A DNA stretch of 64,000 bases from JAHBTB01 sp964451255 (GCA_964451255.1 CAYVHL010000001.1:1178001-1242000); one strand, 5' to 3'. Positions 9,393-19,516 are shown, counted from the stretch's first letter. Numbers and translations: made by a program. The notes: generated by a model not told the origin, from the sequence alone.

Positions 9393-9398
9393 AGTCTA
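9393..9398 (-). promoter_or_regulatory. -10-like TAGACT before the thioredoxin-fold gene
   Basis: The minus strand reads TAGACT, then 6 nt, then the ATG at 9386, with no Shine-Dalgarno sequence. Fits a leaderless transcript. Confidence 0.4.
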
Positions 9399-9441
9399 TT
9401 CGAGCCGGAGGCCAACCCCGGGGACCCGAGTTCGGCCTAAG

Positions 9442-9447
9442 TACAAT
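9442..9447 (+). promoter_or_regulatory. -10-like TACAAT before lipA
   Basis: TACAAT ends 8 nt before the lipA ATG at 9456. A nearer ATG at 9448 is in another frame and terminates after 11 codons. Confidence 0.4.
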
Positions 9448-9455
9448 ATGAACCA

Positions 9456-10376
9456 ATGGCGCAGCGTCTTCCGGACTGGTTGACGATCCGGCTCCCCAGG
9501 CCGGACACGATCAAAGAAGTCGAACAGATGATGAGGTCGAAGAACCTCCATACGGTCTGTGAAAGCGCCCGCTGTCCCAACCTGGCTGAATGCTGGAGCA
9601 AGAAGACCGCCACCTTCATGATCCTTGGCAACACCTGCACGAGGAGCTGTGGCTTTTGCGCGATCAAGGTCGGCCGTGGGGAAGAGGTCGACAAATTTGA
9701 GCCGGTCCATGTGGCCGAGACGGCCAAGACCATGGGCATGAAGCATGTGGTCGTGACCAGTGTCGCCCGGGACGACCTTCCCGACCAGGGGGCAGGGCAG
9801 TTCGCCCTGACGATCGACGCCCTCCACCGTGAGACGCCCGATGTGATCGTCGAAGTCCTCACCCCCGACTTCCGTGGCAACGAGGAGTGCGTCCGCACGG
9901 TCTGCGCCGCCCATCCCGAGATCTACAACCACAATATCGAGACAGTCGAACGCCTCCACACGATTGTCCGCCCGCAGGCCAAGTACGCCCGCACGATGCG
10001 CCTCTTGCAAATGGTCAAGGAGATCGATCCGACCATCTACACCAAATCGGGGCTCATGCTCGGGCTCGGCGAGACCAAAGACGAAGTCGTTCGGGTGCTC
10101 CACGACCTTTATGGGCACGGCGTCGACGCCGTGACCATCGGGCAGTACCTTCGGCCGACGATGAAACACCTGCCCGTCGTCGAGTACGTCCACCCAGATG
10201 TCTTCAAGGAGTACGAGGAGATCGGCACCAAGATCGGTTTTGCGTTTGTGGCGAGCGCCCCGTTCGTCCGGTCGAGCTATAACGCGATCGCTTTTAGCGA
10301 GAAAGTGTTAGGCGAACGCTTGGCCCGGCTCGACGCGAATATGAAACGCCGTACCGAGTTGCCCCAGATCGTCTAA
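9456..10376 (+). CDS. lipA: Lipoyl synthase
   Basis: LipA is a radical-SAM enzyme that inserts two sulfurs into octanoyl groups on lipoyl domains. The 306-residue protein carries both iron-sulfur motifs. The auxiliary cluster cysteines are Cys35, Cys40 and Cys46 (CESARCPNLAEC). The radical SAM CX3CX2C is Cys61, Cys65 and Cys68 (CTRSCGFC). The C-terminal RSSY is at 272-275, whose Ser ligates the auxiliary cluster. Length and motif order match the family. No lipB or lplA gene is next to it. Start codon at 9456 is the first in frame with the family N-terminus. Confidence 0.98.
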   Translation: MAQRLPDWLTIRLPRPDTIKEVEQMMRSKNLHTVCESARCPNLAECWSKKTATFMILGNTCTRSCGFCAIKVGRGEEVDKFEPVHVAETAKTMGMKHVVVTSVARDDLPDQGAGQFALTIDALHRETPDVIVEVLTPDFRGNEECVRTVCAAHPEIYNHNIETVERLHTIVRPQAKYARTMRLLQMVKEIDPTIYTKSGLMLGLGETKDEVVRVLHDLYGHGVDAVTIGQYLRPTMKHLPVVEYVHPDVFKEYEEIGTKIGFAFVASAPFVRSSYNAIAFSEKVLGERLARLDANMKRRTELPQIV

Positions 10377-10445
10377 ACGGGGTGCTGAGTCGTCTAAATT
10401 GAATGCAAGGGGCCGACCCGCAGATTCACCGGCTCCAGAAGTACC

Positions 10446-13400
10446 GTGACCCGTTGGCTCTGGCGCTCGTTTCTCGGCCTTGTCCGCGTCGGCTTGGCGT
10501 GGATACCCGCCTTCCTGCTGGCGGCTTGGGGGGCAGCCTATGTGCGGGCATGCGTGGTGACGGCGCTCGCCCCCGGAAACGCGGTCGTCCTCCGCTACGA
10601 GTCGTCTGCCGGAGTCGTCACCGTTCGCGCCGACTCTTACATCGCCAACATCCAGACCCGGACGCTCTACTTGCGCGGTGTCTCGATCGTCGCGCCAGAC
10701 GGGGTGACGGCCGGTCGTGCGACGGAAGCAGTCGTCACGCAAGCGGACACGGGCGCCAGCGTCAAGCTCAAGTCCGTCGAAGCGACGGTCGAGCGTGACG
10801 CCTCGGGCAATTTGAACGTCAAGGATCTCCTGCCCAAACCGTCCGGTCAACCGGATACGGGCAAGGTCGAAGTCACGGTGGACAGGGCGGTGCTGGTGTT
10901 CCGTGACATGACCCTCGCCGAGCCGCTCGTGCACAGGTTTGTCGTGAAGGACCTTGCTCTGGCCAGGGCAGACGGCGACACCCTGTTGTCGGCCGAAATC
11001 GAAGGGGCGACGAAGGTTTCCGCTTGGGCAAAGGCGGGGGGCGAATGGGCTGCCGATACTCGTCTTCTTGGGGGCGACTTTGGCTGGCTCATCCAACCTG
11101 CCAGCACGTTCCTTCCCAAAGAGGTGACGAAAATGTACGGGCCGATCCGCGCTGCGTCTCTCACGGGCAAAGGGAACATCCACCTGTCTGGCAGGGATGG
11201 AAAGGTGTCCGTCACCGGCGACGTGGCGTTTCGAGCTGGAGGCGTCTCGGTCGGCAAGACAATACGCGGCGCCATGGTGGACGCTGAGATACATGGCGGG
11301 CTGGATCGGGCCAGGGCCAAGGTCTCCATTCGGGAGGCCAATCGGCGGATACAGTTTGAAGGGGTGGTCGCGGCAAAGGCCAAGTCACCGGAGATCAACG
11401 GCAACTTCGCGGTGTCCCTACGCTCGCGGGGTGACGTGTGGCCCGAACTTGCTGGCCCGCTCCCCAAAGACCTCAAGTGGGACCACGCGGTTTATTCCGG
11501 TTCGTTGAGGTGGGACGGAAGCGACTTCGCTGTCGCAGGCGACATCAAGGCGGACGGCGTCGAACTGGGTGGCCTCAAGTTCGGGAAACTGTCCGCGATG
11601 CTTGGCGTGACGCCTCGACGCATCGGTTTGTATGCAAATAACTTCGAGTTCTCCGGACTGACTTGGCGCGGCCGGTTCGACCTGGACACCAAGACCGGTG
11701 GATTGAACGGCCTTGCTGAGACACAAGATGATCTGGCCAGAGTTCTTCCATCCGCGTCTGCCCGATCCCTTAGCCTGCCTGGACACGCGCAGATCATCGT
11801 CCGCGGAACAGTGGATCATCCAAAGGCGGTGCTGGATTCGACCGGCGTGCTCGCGTGGTGCCCCAACGGCGAGCCATCCGTCGAACTCGGAAAACTCTCG
11901 GCGCGCGCCACATTGGACGGCGACCGTGTCGTGATCGACCGCTGCCTATTGATCGGAAACGCGGGGGCGGCCAAGGTTACGGGCACGATCGACGTCAAGA
12001 ATCAAACCCTTGACTTGGCCGCATCCGTGCCTGGTGTGAGGATCGGTGCCTTTACCAAAATGGCGGACGGAAATTTGGCGGCGGACCTGCGGGTCATCGG
12101 CCCGTTCGACCACTGGCTCGTCGCAGGCCGCGTCGAGGGATACGGGGTGGAAACACAGGGGCTGACCATCCCTCAGATCGTCGCGGAGTTCAGCGGGGAC
12201 GACAAAGCCGTTGATTTTAGCGATGTCAGGGCCCACGTGCTCGGCGGACACGCGAGCGCCAAGGGACGTGTCGATGTGGAGCATTCGGCCCTCGATCTTG
12301 AGTTCAACGCCCAAGACCTTGACATTGGACGGCTGTCCCAGGATCAAATCGTAGGCCAGGTCGACCTGCACGACGGACGACTGACGGGAACATTCGATCA
12401 TCCGGTCGTCCGTGCGTCAGCTGATTCCGTCGGACTTGTGGCGGGCGACGTACGAGCAACCGACATCGTCGCCGACCTGAATGTGGACGGGGCCCTTGCC
12501 AGCTGTGTCGTTACAAGGGCGAAGGTGGGCGACGGACTGCTGACCGTCGACGGATCTGTTGATTTGGAGACCATGGCGTCTTCCGCGGCAGGCGAGTGGA
12601 GAGGAGTCCGTCTCTCGTCGCTCAAGCCCAAAGCGCTCGACATGGTCACGGAGGGGACGACATCAGGGCGGTTCGCGTGGCAGGATCCTGGGTTCGGCCA
12701 ACCTGTCGGCGAGGCGACGGTCAACATTGACGGCGCCAGCCTCAACCATCTGGAACTTGGGTCGGGCGACGGCAAGATCGCATTCGACGGCAGACACCTC
12801 TTAGCAACGGGATCGGTTGGCACCATAGATCGTTATGTACAGCTCAATAGCCTGGACTATAACGTAGACGACAACACTCTTGATGCGACTGGCGTCGTTT
12901 CGGAGTTCGGACTGCGGCAGGCGGTCGTGGCCGCCCTCGCCCAAAGCGACGACGTCGACGACGACACCAGGGACTTGGTCAATTCTCTTGGCGGCAACGT
13001 GAGCGCCAGCATCTCGGTAAGCGGACGTCCAGACGCTTTGGTGTTCACTGTCCCACGGCTGACAGTCAACGATGTCACGGCCTTGGGCCATGGATTTGGA
13101 TCAGCGGTCGCACGCGGCAAGTTTGGCGACGGCGCCTGGAGCTTGGACAGCCTGGTCTGGTCAAAGGGCGACGCGCATATCAACGGTGCTCTTGCCGTCG
13201 ACCGGGCGAACAACCTGGCCGGCCTCATCGAAGTCGTCGGTGTTGAAATGGCGGATGTCGCAGCCTTGATCCCTGGCCTGGACATCGCCAAAGGCACGGC
13301 TTCGGGAGCCGTCTTACTTGCGGGCAAGCCCGACGCGCCAGAAGCACGGGGTTCCGCCAAGTTGGACAGGGTCACGCTCGTTGATGGGACGGGTAAGCCC

Positions 13401-14963
13401 GTCGACATACCGCTCAGCGTCAACGCTTCGGAGATCGATTGGCGGAACGGGCTTATGGCCGCCGCAGGTGATTTCACCGTGGCGACCGGGCAAGTCCAGG
13501 GAGGGGTCACCGGAAGCTTCCAGTTGAGGTTGCCCACCGTGGGTTGGGGCCTTGACAGGAACCGTGCCGTAGGCGTCGACGCCACACTGGACAATCGACC
13601 GCTCGCCGCCTTTGGCGGCCTTTGGCCAGAGATCGAGGAGGCCGGCACAAACGGCACGGTATCTGCGGAGGTTCATGTCAGTTCGAAGTTGGGCGACATT
13701 CAGCTTGGTGGGAACATCAAAGTCGGTGCCGACGAACAGGGTCGGAGCACCCTCAAGCTCAAGTCGTCCCCCAAGCCGTTGGAAAACGTCTTGGCCGAGG
13801 CTTCCCTTAGCGGCCAGTCGGCCAGGGTGACCGCCTCAGCGTCGGGGCCGTTCGGCGGTTCGGCGAAGCTGACGGCGATGATCGACGCGAAAGGAGCGCT
13901 CAGTCAGGCGTTTAGCCCGGACAACCTCATTTCAGCGACGGAGTTGGACGGCGCGCTCAGTCTGGAGAACCTGCAGTGGCGGGGAAAGATCAACGGAGCG
14001 GACAAAGATTCGACTTTCACAGTCAACGGAGATGTGACCGCCAAGGGCCCTGTGAGCGAGCCGACGGTCGGCGGACGGTTACAACTCAAGGGGGTCGCGC
14101 TGAACCTCCCGTCTGGCGTCGAACAAGGGCCGCCCCCGACGAAACCGCTTCTGGACCCGGTCTTTGACAACGTGACCGTCGTCACCGACCATGGGACCCA
14201 GGTCAATGTCGCGGCTGCTTCAGTCAACGTCTATGGCACCGGGTCGCTGACCGGCAGCCTCTCTGACCCGCGGTTCACCGCCGATCTTGGACTCGATAGC
14301 GGAACCTTGCGCCTGCCCACGAACAGGATCACGCTGGAAGACAGCAGCCGGATTCGGATACTGGCAGAAGGGCCGCAACCGACCGTTCGGGTCGATGTCG
14401 ACCTTACCGGTCACACAGTGGCGACGGCCCGTCAAGCTACCGACGTATACCAGACATACTTGATAGCCCTCGATATTAAAGGCAATTTGGTAGGTGAAGA
14501 ACCTTTACAGATCACGGGAACCAGTGACCCGCCTGATCTGACCAACGACCAGATAAGGGCCATCCTGGGTGAGCAGCAGCTCATCGAGTCGCTGGCGAGA
14601 GGGGCGCTTGGACAGGCGACCTCATCCGACCTAAGGGACAGCTTTTACTCGGTGGCCGTGCCGTCGCTGACCGCAGGACTCACAGACAATTTGGCGCAGG
14701 GCCTCAAGTTAGATTATTTGGTGTTGGACTACAACCCCTTCGACCAAGCGGTCCTTCGACTGGGCAAATCGTTGGGAAAGGGGCTGATGCTGCAGGCGTC
14801 CCGTCAGCTCGTGCAGCCCACATTCGGGCCGATCAAATACGAATTCAGGCTGAGTTACCGTCCTCCTTTCAAGGACCAGTTCTTCAGCCGGATCCGTTTC
14901 AGCCTGTCCCACGACCAAGAGGTTCCCTGGAAGATCGGCGTCGGTTGGTCGTTCCGTTTTTAG
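10446..14963 (+). CDS. tamB: TamB/AsmA-like translocation and assembly module protein
   Basis: A 1505-residue protein with an N-terminal membrane anchor (residues ~10-35), a very long repetitive beta-rich body, and a C-terminal TamB (DUF490) domain ending in an aromatic beta-strand pattern (IGVGWSFRF). TamB-family proteins bridge inner and outer membranes and help lipid transport or outer-membrane protein assembly, working with an Omp85 partner. Here the next gene is the Omp85 protein bamA, which supports the role. The GTG at 10446 gives the only sensible N-terminal anchor. A TAAATT element lies ~46 nt upstream. It starts the outer-membrane biogenesis run up to lpxC. Confidence 0.9.
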   Translation: MTRWLWRSFLGLVRVGLAWIPAFLLAAWGAAYVRACVVTALAPGNAVVLRYESSAGVVTVRADSYIANIQTRTLYLRGVSIVAPDGVTAGRATEAVVTQADTGASVKLKSVEATVERDASGNLNVKDLLPKPSGQPDTGKVEVTVDRAVLVFRDMTLAEPLVHRFVVKDLALARADGDTLLSAEIEGATKVSAWAKAGGEWAADTRLLGGDFGWLIQPASTFLPKEVTKMYGPIRAASLTGKGNIHLSGRDGKVSVTGDVAFRAGGVSVGKTIRGAMVDAEIHGGLDRARAKVSIREANRRIQFEGVVAAKAKSPEINGNFAVSLRSRGDVWPELAGPLPKDLKWDHAVYSGSLRWDGSDFAVAGDIKADGVELGGLKFGKLSAMLGVTPRRIGLYANNFEFSGLTWRGRFDLDTKTGGLNGLAETQDDLARVLPSASARSLSLPGHAQIIVRGTVDHPKAVLDSTGVLAWCPNGEPSVELGKLSARATLDGDRVVIDRCLLIGNAGAAKVTGTIDVKNQTLDLAASVPGVRIGAFTKMADGNLAADLRVIGPFDHWLVAGRVEGYGVETQGLTIPQIVAEFSGDDKAVDFSDVRAHVLGGHASAKGRVDVEHSALDLEFNAQDLDIGRLSQDQIVGQVDLHDGRLTGTFDHPVVRASADSVGLVAGDVRATDIVADLNVDGALASCVVTRAKVGDGLLTVDGSVDLETMASSAAGEWRGVRLSSLKPKALDMVTEGTTSGRFAWQDPGFGQPVGEATVNIDGASLNHLELGSGDGKIAFDGRHLLATGSVGTIDRYVQLNSLDYNVDDNTLDATGVVSEFGLRQAVVAALAQSDDVDDDTRDLVNSLGGNVSASISVSGRPDALVFTVPRLTVNDVTALGHGFGSAVARGKFGDGAWSLDSLVWSKGDAHINGALAVDRANNLAGLIEVVGVEMADVAALIPGLDIAKGTASGAVLLAGKPDAPEARGSAKLDRVTLVDGTGKPVDIPLSVNASEIDWRNGLMAAAGDFTVATGQVQGGVTGSFQLRLPTVGWGLDRNRAVGVDATLDNRPLAAFGGLWPEIEEAGTNGTVSAEVHVSSKLGDIQLGGNIKVGADEQGRSTLKLKSSPKPLENVLAEASLSGQSARVTASASGPFGGSAKLTAMIDAKGALSQAFSPDNLISATELDGALSLENLQWRGKINGADKDSTFTVNGDVTAKGPVSEPTVGGRLQLKGVALNLPSGVEQGPPPTKPLLDPVFDNVTVVTDHGTQVNVAAASVNVYGTGSLTGSLSDPRFTADLGLDSGTLRLPTNRITLEDSSRIRILAEGPQPTVRVDVDLTGHTVATARQATDVYQTYLIALDIKGNLVGEEPLQITGTSDPPDLTNDQIRAILGEQQLIESLARGALGQATSSDLRDSFYSVAVPSLTAGLTDNLAQGLKLDYLVLDYNPFDQAVLRLGKSLGKGLMLQASRQLVQPTFGPIKYEFRLSYRPPFKDQFFSRIRFSLSHDQEVPWKIGVGWSFRF

Positions 14964-15046
14964 CTGGTCGGGACCCTGAAAGTATCGCCGGGGTAAGGTG
15001 CTCGTCTAAACTACCGATTCGGGTCGGGTGTAGGGAAGGAATGGTA

Positions 15047-16861
15047 ATGCGTCGATTCTTCGGGGCGGTCATGCTGGCCGTGATGGCTGCTGCCGTATGG
15101 GCTCAGACCCAGACCGTCACCAAGGTCACCGTAAGCGGAAACAAGGAGATCAGCGAGGCGGCGATCTTGGCGGCGATGAGCCTGAAGCCTGGCTCGACGT
15201 TCTCCGAGGACGCCCGAAAGGCCGATGAGCAGAAGATTCTGGACCTCGGCTACTTCCGCGATGCAAAGGTACTCCAGTGGCCAGGGAACGACCAGAACAT
15301 CGAGCTCAAAGTCGAAGTCAGCGAGTATCCCGTGATCAAGGAGGTTCGCATCACGGGCAATATCGCCGTCAAGGCGTCGGACATCCAAAAGGCGGTGGAA
15401 GGCGTCCAGCAGATGGGCAAGATATGGACCAACCGCAACGCGACCCCCATCAAGGACGCGGTCAAGGCCCTTTATGAGAAGGCGGGCATCTTCGTCGATT
15501 TCGAGATGGTCGGCCCACAACCCGAGTCTCCGGGCACGCTGACCGTCGCGGTGCTGGAGCCGAGTATCGAGCAGATCAAGTTCACAGGGCTCGTCCGCAC
15601 GAAGCCACAGACGATCAAGCGGATGATGAAGTCAAAGCCTGGCGGCACCTTCAACCGAGAACTTCTCCGTAGCGACCTTTACGGCCTGGCCGCCACCCAG
15701 TGGTTTGAGGACATCAAACCTGACGCGACATTGGGTGACCGTCCGGGCGCGTGGGATGTGACAATCGATTTCAAGGAGGCTCGCACCGCCCAGATCAACG
15801 CCGGCATCGCGCTGGATCCGCAGAGCCGCATAGTCGGCACGCTCAGCTACGGTGACTCGAACTTCAAGGGCTTAGGTCAGAGCGTCGGCGTCCAACTGAG
15901 CCAGGCGACAGTCGGCGGCGGGCCCAGCGCAGAGTTCGGGTTCAACAACCGTTTTTACGACTCCAAGGACACGTCGATGACTTTCCGACTGTTCAGCAAA
16001 GTCGTTTACAACTTTACGGGCAACGGTCTGTTTGGCGAAAGCGGCTCCGATGACACCGCCGACAGGTTCGACGAACGCCGCACCGGGTTCCAATTGAGCT
16101 TCAGCCGACCAGAAGGCAAGCGCTATCGGATCAACCTGGGCGTCCAAGCGCGGAACTCGCGGACGATCGACCTCCAGACAACCGGGACGGAGAACTTCAT
16201 CCAACAGGACGGTGACCTCGCCACACTGAGCATCGGGGGAGAATACGACACGACATACGGTGGGGCCGACCCCTACAGCGGCGAGAACATTCGCCTGACC
16301 CTCGAGCCCGGCTACAGCAACATCACCCAGATTGGCGGCAATGTGGCGTCCAACCAAGACCTGTTGGGCACGTCGACTTTCCTACGCACGACCCTCGAAT
16401 TTCGCAAGTACTGGTCCAAAGCGCCGAAACCGAAGAAGAACGCCGACCCCAACGAGGACATCAGCATCGCTCCCCGGCCGGTCATCGCGTTCCGCGCCAG
16501 ATATGGCTACATCACCGGTAAGGTTCCGTTCTTCGAGCAGCTCTTCGTCGGTGGCGCCGATTCACTGCGCGGTTACACGAACCAAAGGTTCTGGGGCAAC
16601 CAATCGTTTCTGGCGACCGTTGAGTACCGGCACCCGATCCAGAAGAACTTCTCCCTTGCCGCATTCACCGACTACGGTGGAGCCTGGGGCGGCTACGGCG
16701 AGCTAAACGGATTTGAACAGAGCCAAAGCCCTAACCTGCACCTTGGCTACGGCCTCGGAATCATCTTCAGAGTCCAGCAGCTGGGCTCCATCCGCATCGA
16801 CTTCGCCTTCAACCAAGAGGGCGGATCCAGGACCCACTTCTCATTTGGACAGAGTTTCTGA
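15047..16861 (+). CDS. bamA: Outer membrane assembly factor BamA (Omp85 family)
   Basis: A 604-residue Omp85 protein that inserts beta-barrels into the outer membrane. It has a signal peptide ending near AVWAQ and about three POTRA domains: VTKVTVSGNKEIS, then VIKEVRITGNIAV, then IEQIKFTGLVRTK. A 16-strand-type barrel follows, containing the lid-loop-like VGGADSLRGY, and the C-terminus ends in Phe. The AGGGAAGGA Shine-Dalgarno sequence ends 6 nt before ATG 15047, so this start is preferred to ATG 15041 or the longer frame overlapping tamB. Three POTRA domains rather than five fits some non-proteobacterial BamA or TamA proteins, so a TamA role cannot be excluded. Confidence 0.92.
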   Translation: MRRFFGAVMLAVMAAAVWAQTQTVTKVTVSGNKEISEAAILAAMSLKPGSTFSEDARKADEQKILDLGYFRDAKVLQWPGNDQNIELKVEVSEYPVIKEVRITGNIAVKASDIQKAVEGVQQMGKIWTNRNATPIKDAVKALYEKAGIFVDFEMVGPQPESPGTLTVAVLEPSIEQIKFTGLVRTKPQTIKRMMKSKPGGTFNRELLRSDLYGLAATQWFEDIKPDATLGDRPGAWDVTIDFKEARTAQINAGIALDPQSRIVGTLSYGDSNFKGLGQSVGVQLSQATVGGGPSAEFGFNNRFYDSKDTSMTFRLFSKVVYNFTGNGLFGESGSDDTADRFDERRTGFQLSFSRPEGKRYRINLGVQARNSRTIDLQTTGTENFIQQDGDLATLSIGGEYDTTYGGADPYSGENIRLTLEPGYSNITQIGGNVASNQDLLGTSTFLRTTLEFRKYWSKAPKPKKNADPNEDISIAPRPVIAFRARYGYITGKVPFFEQLFVGGADSLRGYTNQRFWGNQSFLATVEYRHPIQKNFSLAAFTDYGGAWGGYGELNGFEQSQSPNLHLGYGLGIIFRVQQLGSIRIDFAFNQEGGSRTHFSFGQSF

Positions 16862-16900
16862 AACTGGTGCTAAATAGAGAAGTCGGAAGGTAAGAACGAT

Positions 16901-17539
16901 ATGAGCAAAAGGAACGTCCTCGTCGTGGCAGCGGCCGGCCTCATCGGCCTCGCTCTTCTGGCAGCATCTGGTTTCCAAGGACAACCGGACAAGTTTGCCG
17001 TCGTCGACATGAACAGACTGATGAACGATAGCAAGCGTGGCGCCAAGGTGCGCGACTCCTTGCAATCCGACTTCCGTCAGCGCGCAGGCATCCTCGACTT
17101 CTTGAACACCAACGACGTCGCTACGCAAGAGCAGGCGAACCAGTTGAAGCAACTGACCCTGAAAGACAATCCGACTGACGCGGACAAGGGTTCGGTTGAG
17201 AAGATCAAGGACGACATCAAGAAGGCGGTCAAGGAATTCAACGACCTCAACGTCAAGAGCAACCCGACCGACACCGACCGCAATCGCATGGTCGAGCTCA
17301 ACGGCTTGCGCAGCGCGGTCAAAGAGAAGATCATTCCGCAGATGCAGAAGGACTTCGACGACGAATTCAACGCCGAAAAGAGCAAGATGCAGAACGACCT
17401 TCTGGAAGCGGCAAAAGCGGCGGTCAAAGATGTCGCTGGCAAGAAGGGCGTGACGATGGTCTTCGAGTCCAGCGTGGTCATGTTCTCGGCCAACGATTTG
17501 ACCGACGACGCCATCAAGTCGATGAATGCCAAGGCCTGA
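16901..17539 (+). CDS. skp: OmpH/Skp-like periplasmic chaperone
   Basis: 212 residues. It has an N-terminal signal or anchor segment (VLVVAAAGLIGLALLAASG), then FAVVDMNRLMNDSKRGAKV, the start of the Skp/OmpH fold, a long charged helical middle likely to form the coiled-coil tentacles, and a C-terminal GVTMVFESSVVMFSANDLTDD that matches the family's closing strand. Skp holds unfolded outer-membrane proteins in the periplasm for BamA, whose gene is 39 nt upstream. GGAAGG lies 9-14 nt before the ATG as a ribosome site. The middle is longer than in E. coli Skp. Confidence 0.85.
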   Translation: MSKRNVLVVAAAGLIGLALLAASGFQGQPDKFAVVDMNRLMNDSKRGAKVRDSLQSDFRQRAGILDFLNTNDVATQEQANQLKQLTLKDNPTDADKGSVEKIKDDIKKAVKEFNDLNVKSNPTDTDRNRMVELNGLRSAVKEKIIPQMQKDFDDEFNAEKSKMQNDLLEAAKAAVKDVAGKKGVTMVFESSVVMFSANDLTDDAIKSMNAKA

Positions 17540-18512
17540 CGAAAGTCGCGCTTTCCTTTGGCTCTTCGTCGCGATGGCCGTGTCTGGGTGCGCCCCTCGG
17601 CCCGAACCTGTCCGCATCACCGCGGCCTTGGCACCAGCGGCCACCCGGCCATCTGGTGACGGGCTCTCCTTTTCGAAGACCCTGCCTGGTCAGACGCGGA
17701 CGTTCACCGCGATGCCTTCTGATTCGGTCGCGTCCCAACTGGACGCGAACAAGGTCGCGGACGCCCTTGAGAAATTGGCCGACGACCAGCGCAAGGAGCT
17801 CGCGCAGCTGACGGAAAGGCTGTATGGAGCCAAGCTCGAACTGATACAAGCCCGAAGAGCCGAAGACGTGGCGGCGGCGAAGGAAGCCTATGCAGAGGCC
17901 AGGGCACGGGTTCTTGAAAAGGTCAGGGAGGCGTTTCACGACCAGGCGCCAGTAGTAGGAGGCGACCGCACCAAACTGGCGGGCATTGTCGGCTTACCAG
18001 ACCCGGACCCGGCCTCCAAGCGTAAGGCCAAGAAGGGTGACCCTCAAGCTGAGGCCGACCTGGAGAGGGCGACGAGGCTTCGCGGCAAGATCAAATCACA
18101 AGAGGAGGCCTTCTGGGCCGAAGTGGAGCGCCTGGTCTCACCGGTTAGAGGGGCCTTCGTCGACAATCTCCGACAAATGGCGGCGAAGTACGACATCGCG
18201 GCCGAACAGGCCAGGAAGGACGCGAGGGTCGAGGCCCAAGACGTCCTCAGCGGGGCAAGCAGCGAAATCGAGACACCTACGGTTGATCTGGGCGTCTTCA
18301 TGCCTGCTGTCCCGGCCCAGAGCACGACCGTCCCCGCCTTGTCCGTCTCGGGAAGCGCGGCCATGACTAGGAAATCGCCGGCTGTCCAGGATTCGCCAGC
18401 CGTCGCAGTCTTCCTGCGTCTCAGAAACTATCGTCTCGCTAAGCCGGGCGAGACAGCCAAAGACGTCACCGCAGAGTTTGAAAAATGGAAAGAAAGGTAC
18501 AGCGCACGCTAG
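17526..18512 (+). CDS. Unknown lipoprotein in the outer-membrane biogenesis operon
   Basis: 328 residues, not recognised as a named family. The N-terminus (FLWLFVAMAVSGC) carries a lipobox with Cys at about residue 22, so it is a predicted lipoprotein. The middle (residues ~75-220) is highly charged and Ala/Glu/Arg-rich and should form long helices or a coiled coil. The C-terminal part is less ordered and has a basic end. It overlaps the end of skp by 14 nt and the start of lpxD by 28 nt, so it is translated within this operon. The context suggests a structural or accessory role in outer-membrane biogenesis; that is an inference. Confidence 0.75.
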   Translation: MPRPDESRAFLWLFVAMAVSGCAPRPEPVRITAALAPAATRPSGDGLSFSKTLPGQTRTFTAMPSDSVASQLDANKVADALEKLADDQRKELAQLTERLYGAKLELIQARRAEDVAAAKEAYAEARARVLEKVREAFHDQAPVVGGDRTKLAGIVGLPDPDPASKRKAKKGDPQAEADLERATRLRGKIKSQEEAFWAEVERLVSPVRGAFVDNLRQMAAKYDIAAEQARKDARVEAQDVLSGASSEIETPTVDLGVFMPAVPAQSTTVPALSVSGSAAMTRKSPAVQDSPAVAVFLRLRNYRLAKPGETAKDVTAEFEKWKERYSAR

Positions 18513-19516
18513 GGGAGATCGCAGGCTTGGTGGGCGGAGTCGTGTCCGGCGACCCCTCACTGGTGGTCGCTGGGCCGGTGCCCGCTGGCAGCGACGACAG
18601 CGAGGGCATCACGTTCGCCGCGGATGAGAAGTACCTGTCCAAGGCCTTGGACTCGGGTGTGGGGGCGATCATCGCTTGGGCCGACGCTGATCTGGCAGGG
18701 CGCCCCGGCATCTTGGTCGAAGACCCCCGACGCGCCTTTGGCGCGTTGCTCGCCATGTCCGCGAGACCCTTGCGGACTACCCCGGGAACCCACCCGACCG
18801 CCGTCGTCTCTCCGGACGCGTCCCTCGGCGAAGGATGCTCTGTCGGCGCATATGTCGTGGTGGACGGCGACGCAGACATCGGGGCTGGCTGTGTCCTCAT
18901 GCCCTTCGCGTACGTCGGGCCAGGGTGTCGACTTGGCGCCGGCACCGTGCTGATGCCCCACGCCGTGCTAGTCCAAGACGTCCGGCTGGGGACGAACTGT
19001 ATCGTTCACCCAGGGGCGGTTCTCGGAGCCGACGGGTTCGGGTTCGTCTGGGACGGGACCAAGCAGATCAAGGTGCCACAGGTGGGGGGCGTCGCCGTCG
19101 GCGACGACGTGGAGATCGGCGCTAACACCTGTGTGGACCGCGCCACATGCGGCGACACGTCCCTCGCGTCCGATGTCAAGCTGGACGACCTCGTCATGGT
19201 CGCCCACAATGTCTCGATCGGTCGGAGCTCGGTCGTGGCCTCGTTGGCGGGCGTCGCCGGCAGTAGCAGCATTGGTGCGCGCGTGACGGTAGGCGGCCAA
19301 GTGGCGATCGCAGACCACGTCGCCATCGGTGACGACATCGCCCTCGGTGGGCGCACGGGTGTCATGAACGACATGGACGAACCTGGCGTCTACCTCGGCA
19401 CCCCGGCGACCCAGATCAAGAAGGCCATCCGCATCATGGCCCTGTCTCTCAAGCTTCCCGAACTCTTCCAACGGGTACGCGAGTTAGAAGAGTCGCTCAA
19501 GAGGCCAAGGGATTGA
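18485..19516 (+). CDS. lpxD: UDP-3-O-acylglucosamine N-acyltransferase LpxD
   Basis: LpxD adds the second 3-hydroxyacyl chain to UDP-3-O-acyl-glucosamine in lipid A synthesis. The 343-residue protein has an N-terminal uridine-binding domain, then many left-handed beta-helix hexapeptide repeats (for example IGAGCVLMPFAYVGPGCRLG). The catalytic His is in VMVAHNVSIG at residue ~241, and a C-terminal helix follows. The motif GADGFGFVWDGTKQIKVPQ is family-typical. It overlaps the preceding lipoprotein by 28 nt and shares a TTGA stop/start overlap with lpxC. Confidence 0.97.
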   Translation: MERKVQRTLGEIAGLVGGVVSGDPSLVVAGPVPAGSDDSEGITFAADEKYLSKALDSGVGAIIAWADADLAGRPGILVEDPRRAFGALLAMSARPLRTTPGTHPTAVVSPDASLGEGCSVGAYVVVDGDADIGAGCVLMPFAYVGPGCRLGAGTVLMPHAVLVQDVRLGTNCIVHPGAVLGADGFGFVWDGTKQIKVPQVGGVAVGDDVEIGANTCVDRATCGDTSLASDVKLDDLVMVAHNVSIGRSSVVASLAGVAGSSSIGARVTVGGQVAIADHVAIGDDIALGGRTGVMNDMDEPGVYLGTPATQIKKAIRIMALSLKLPELFQRVRELEESLKRPRD

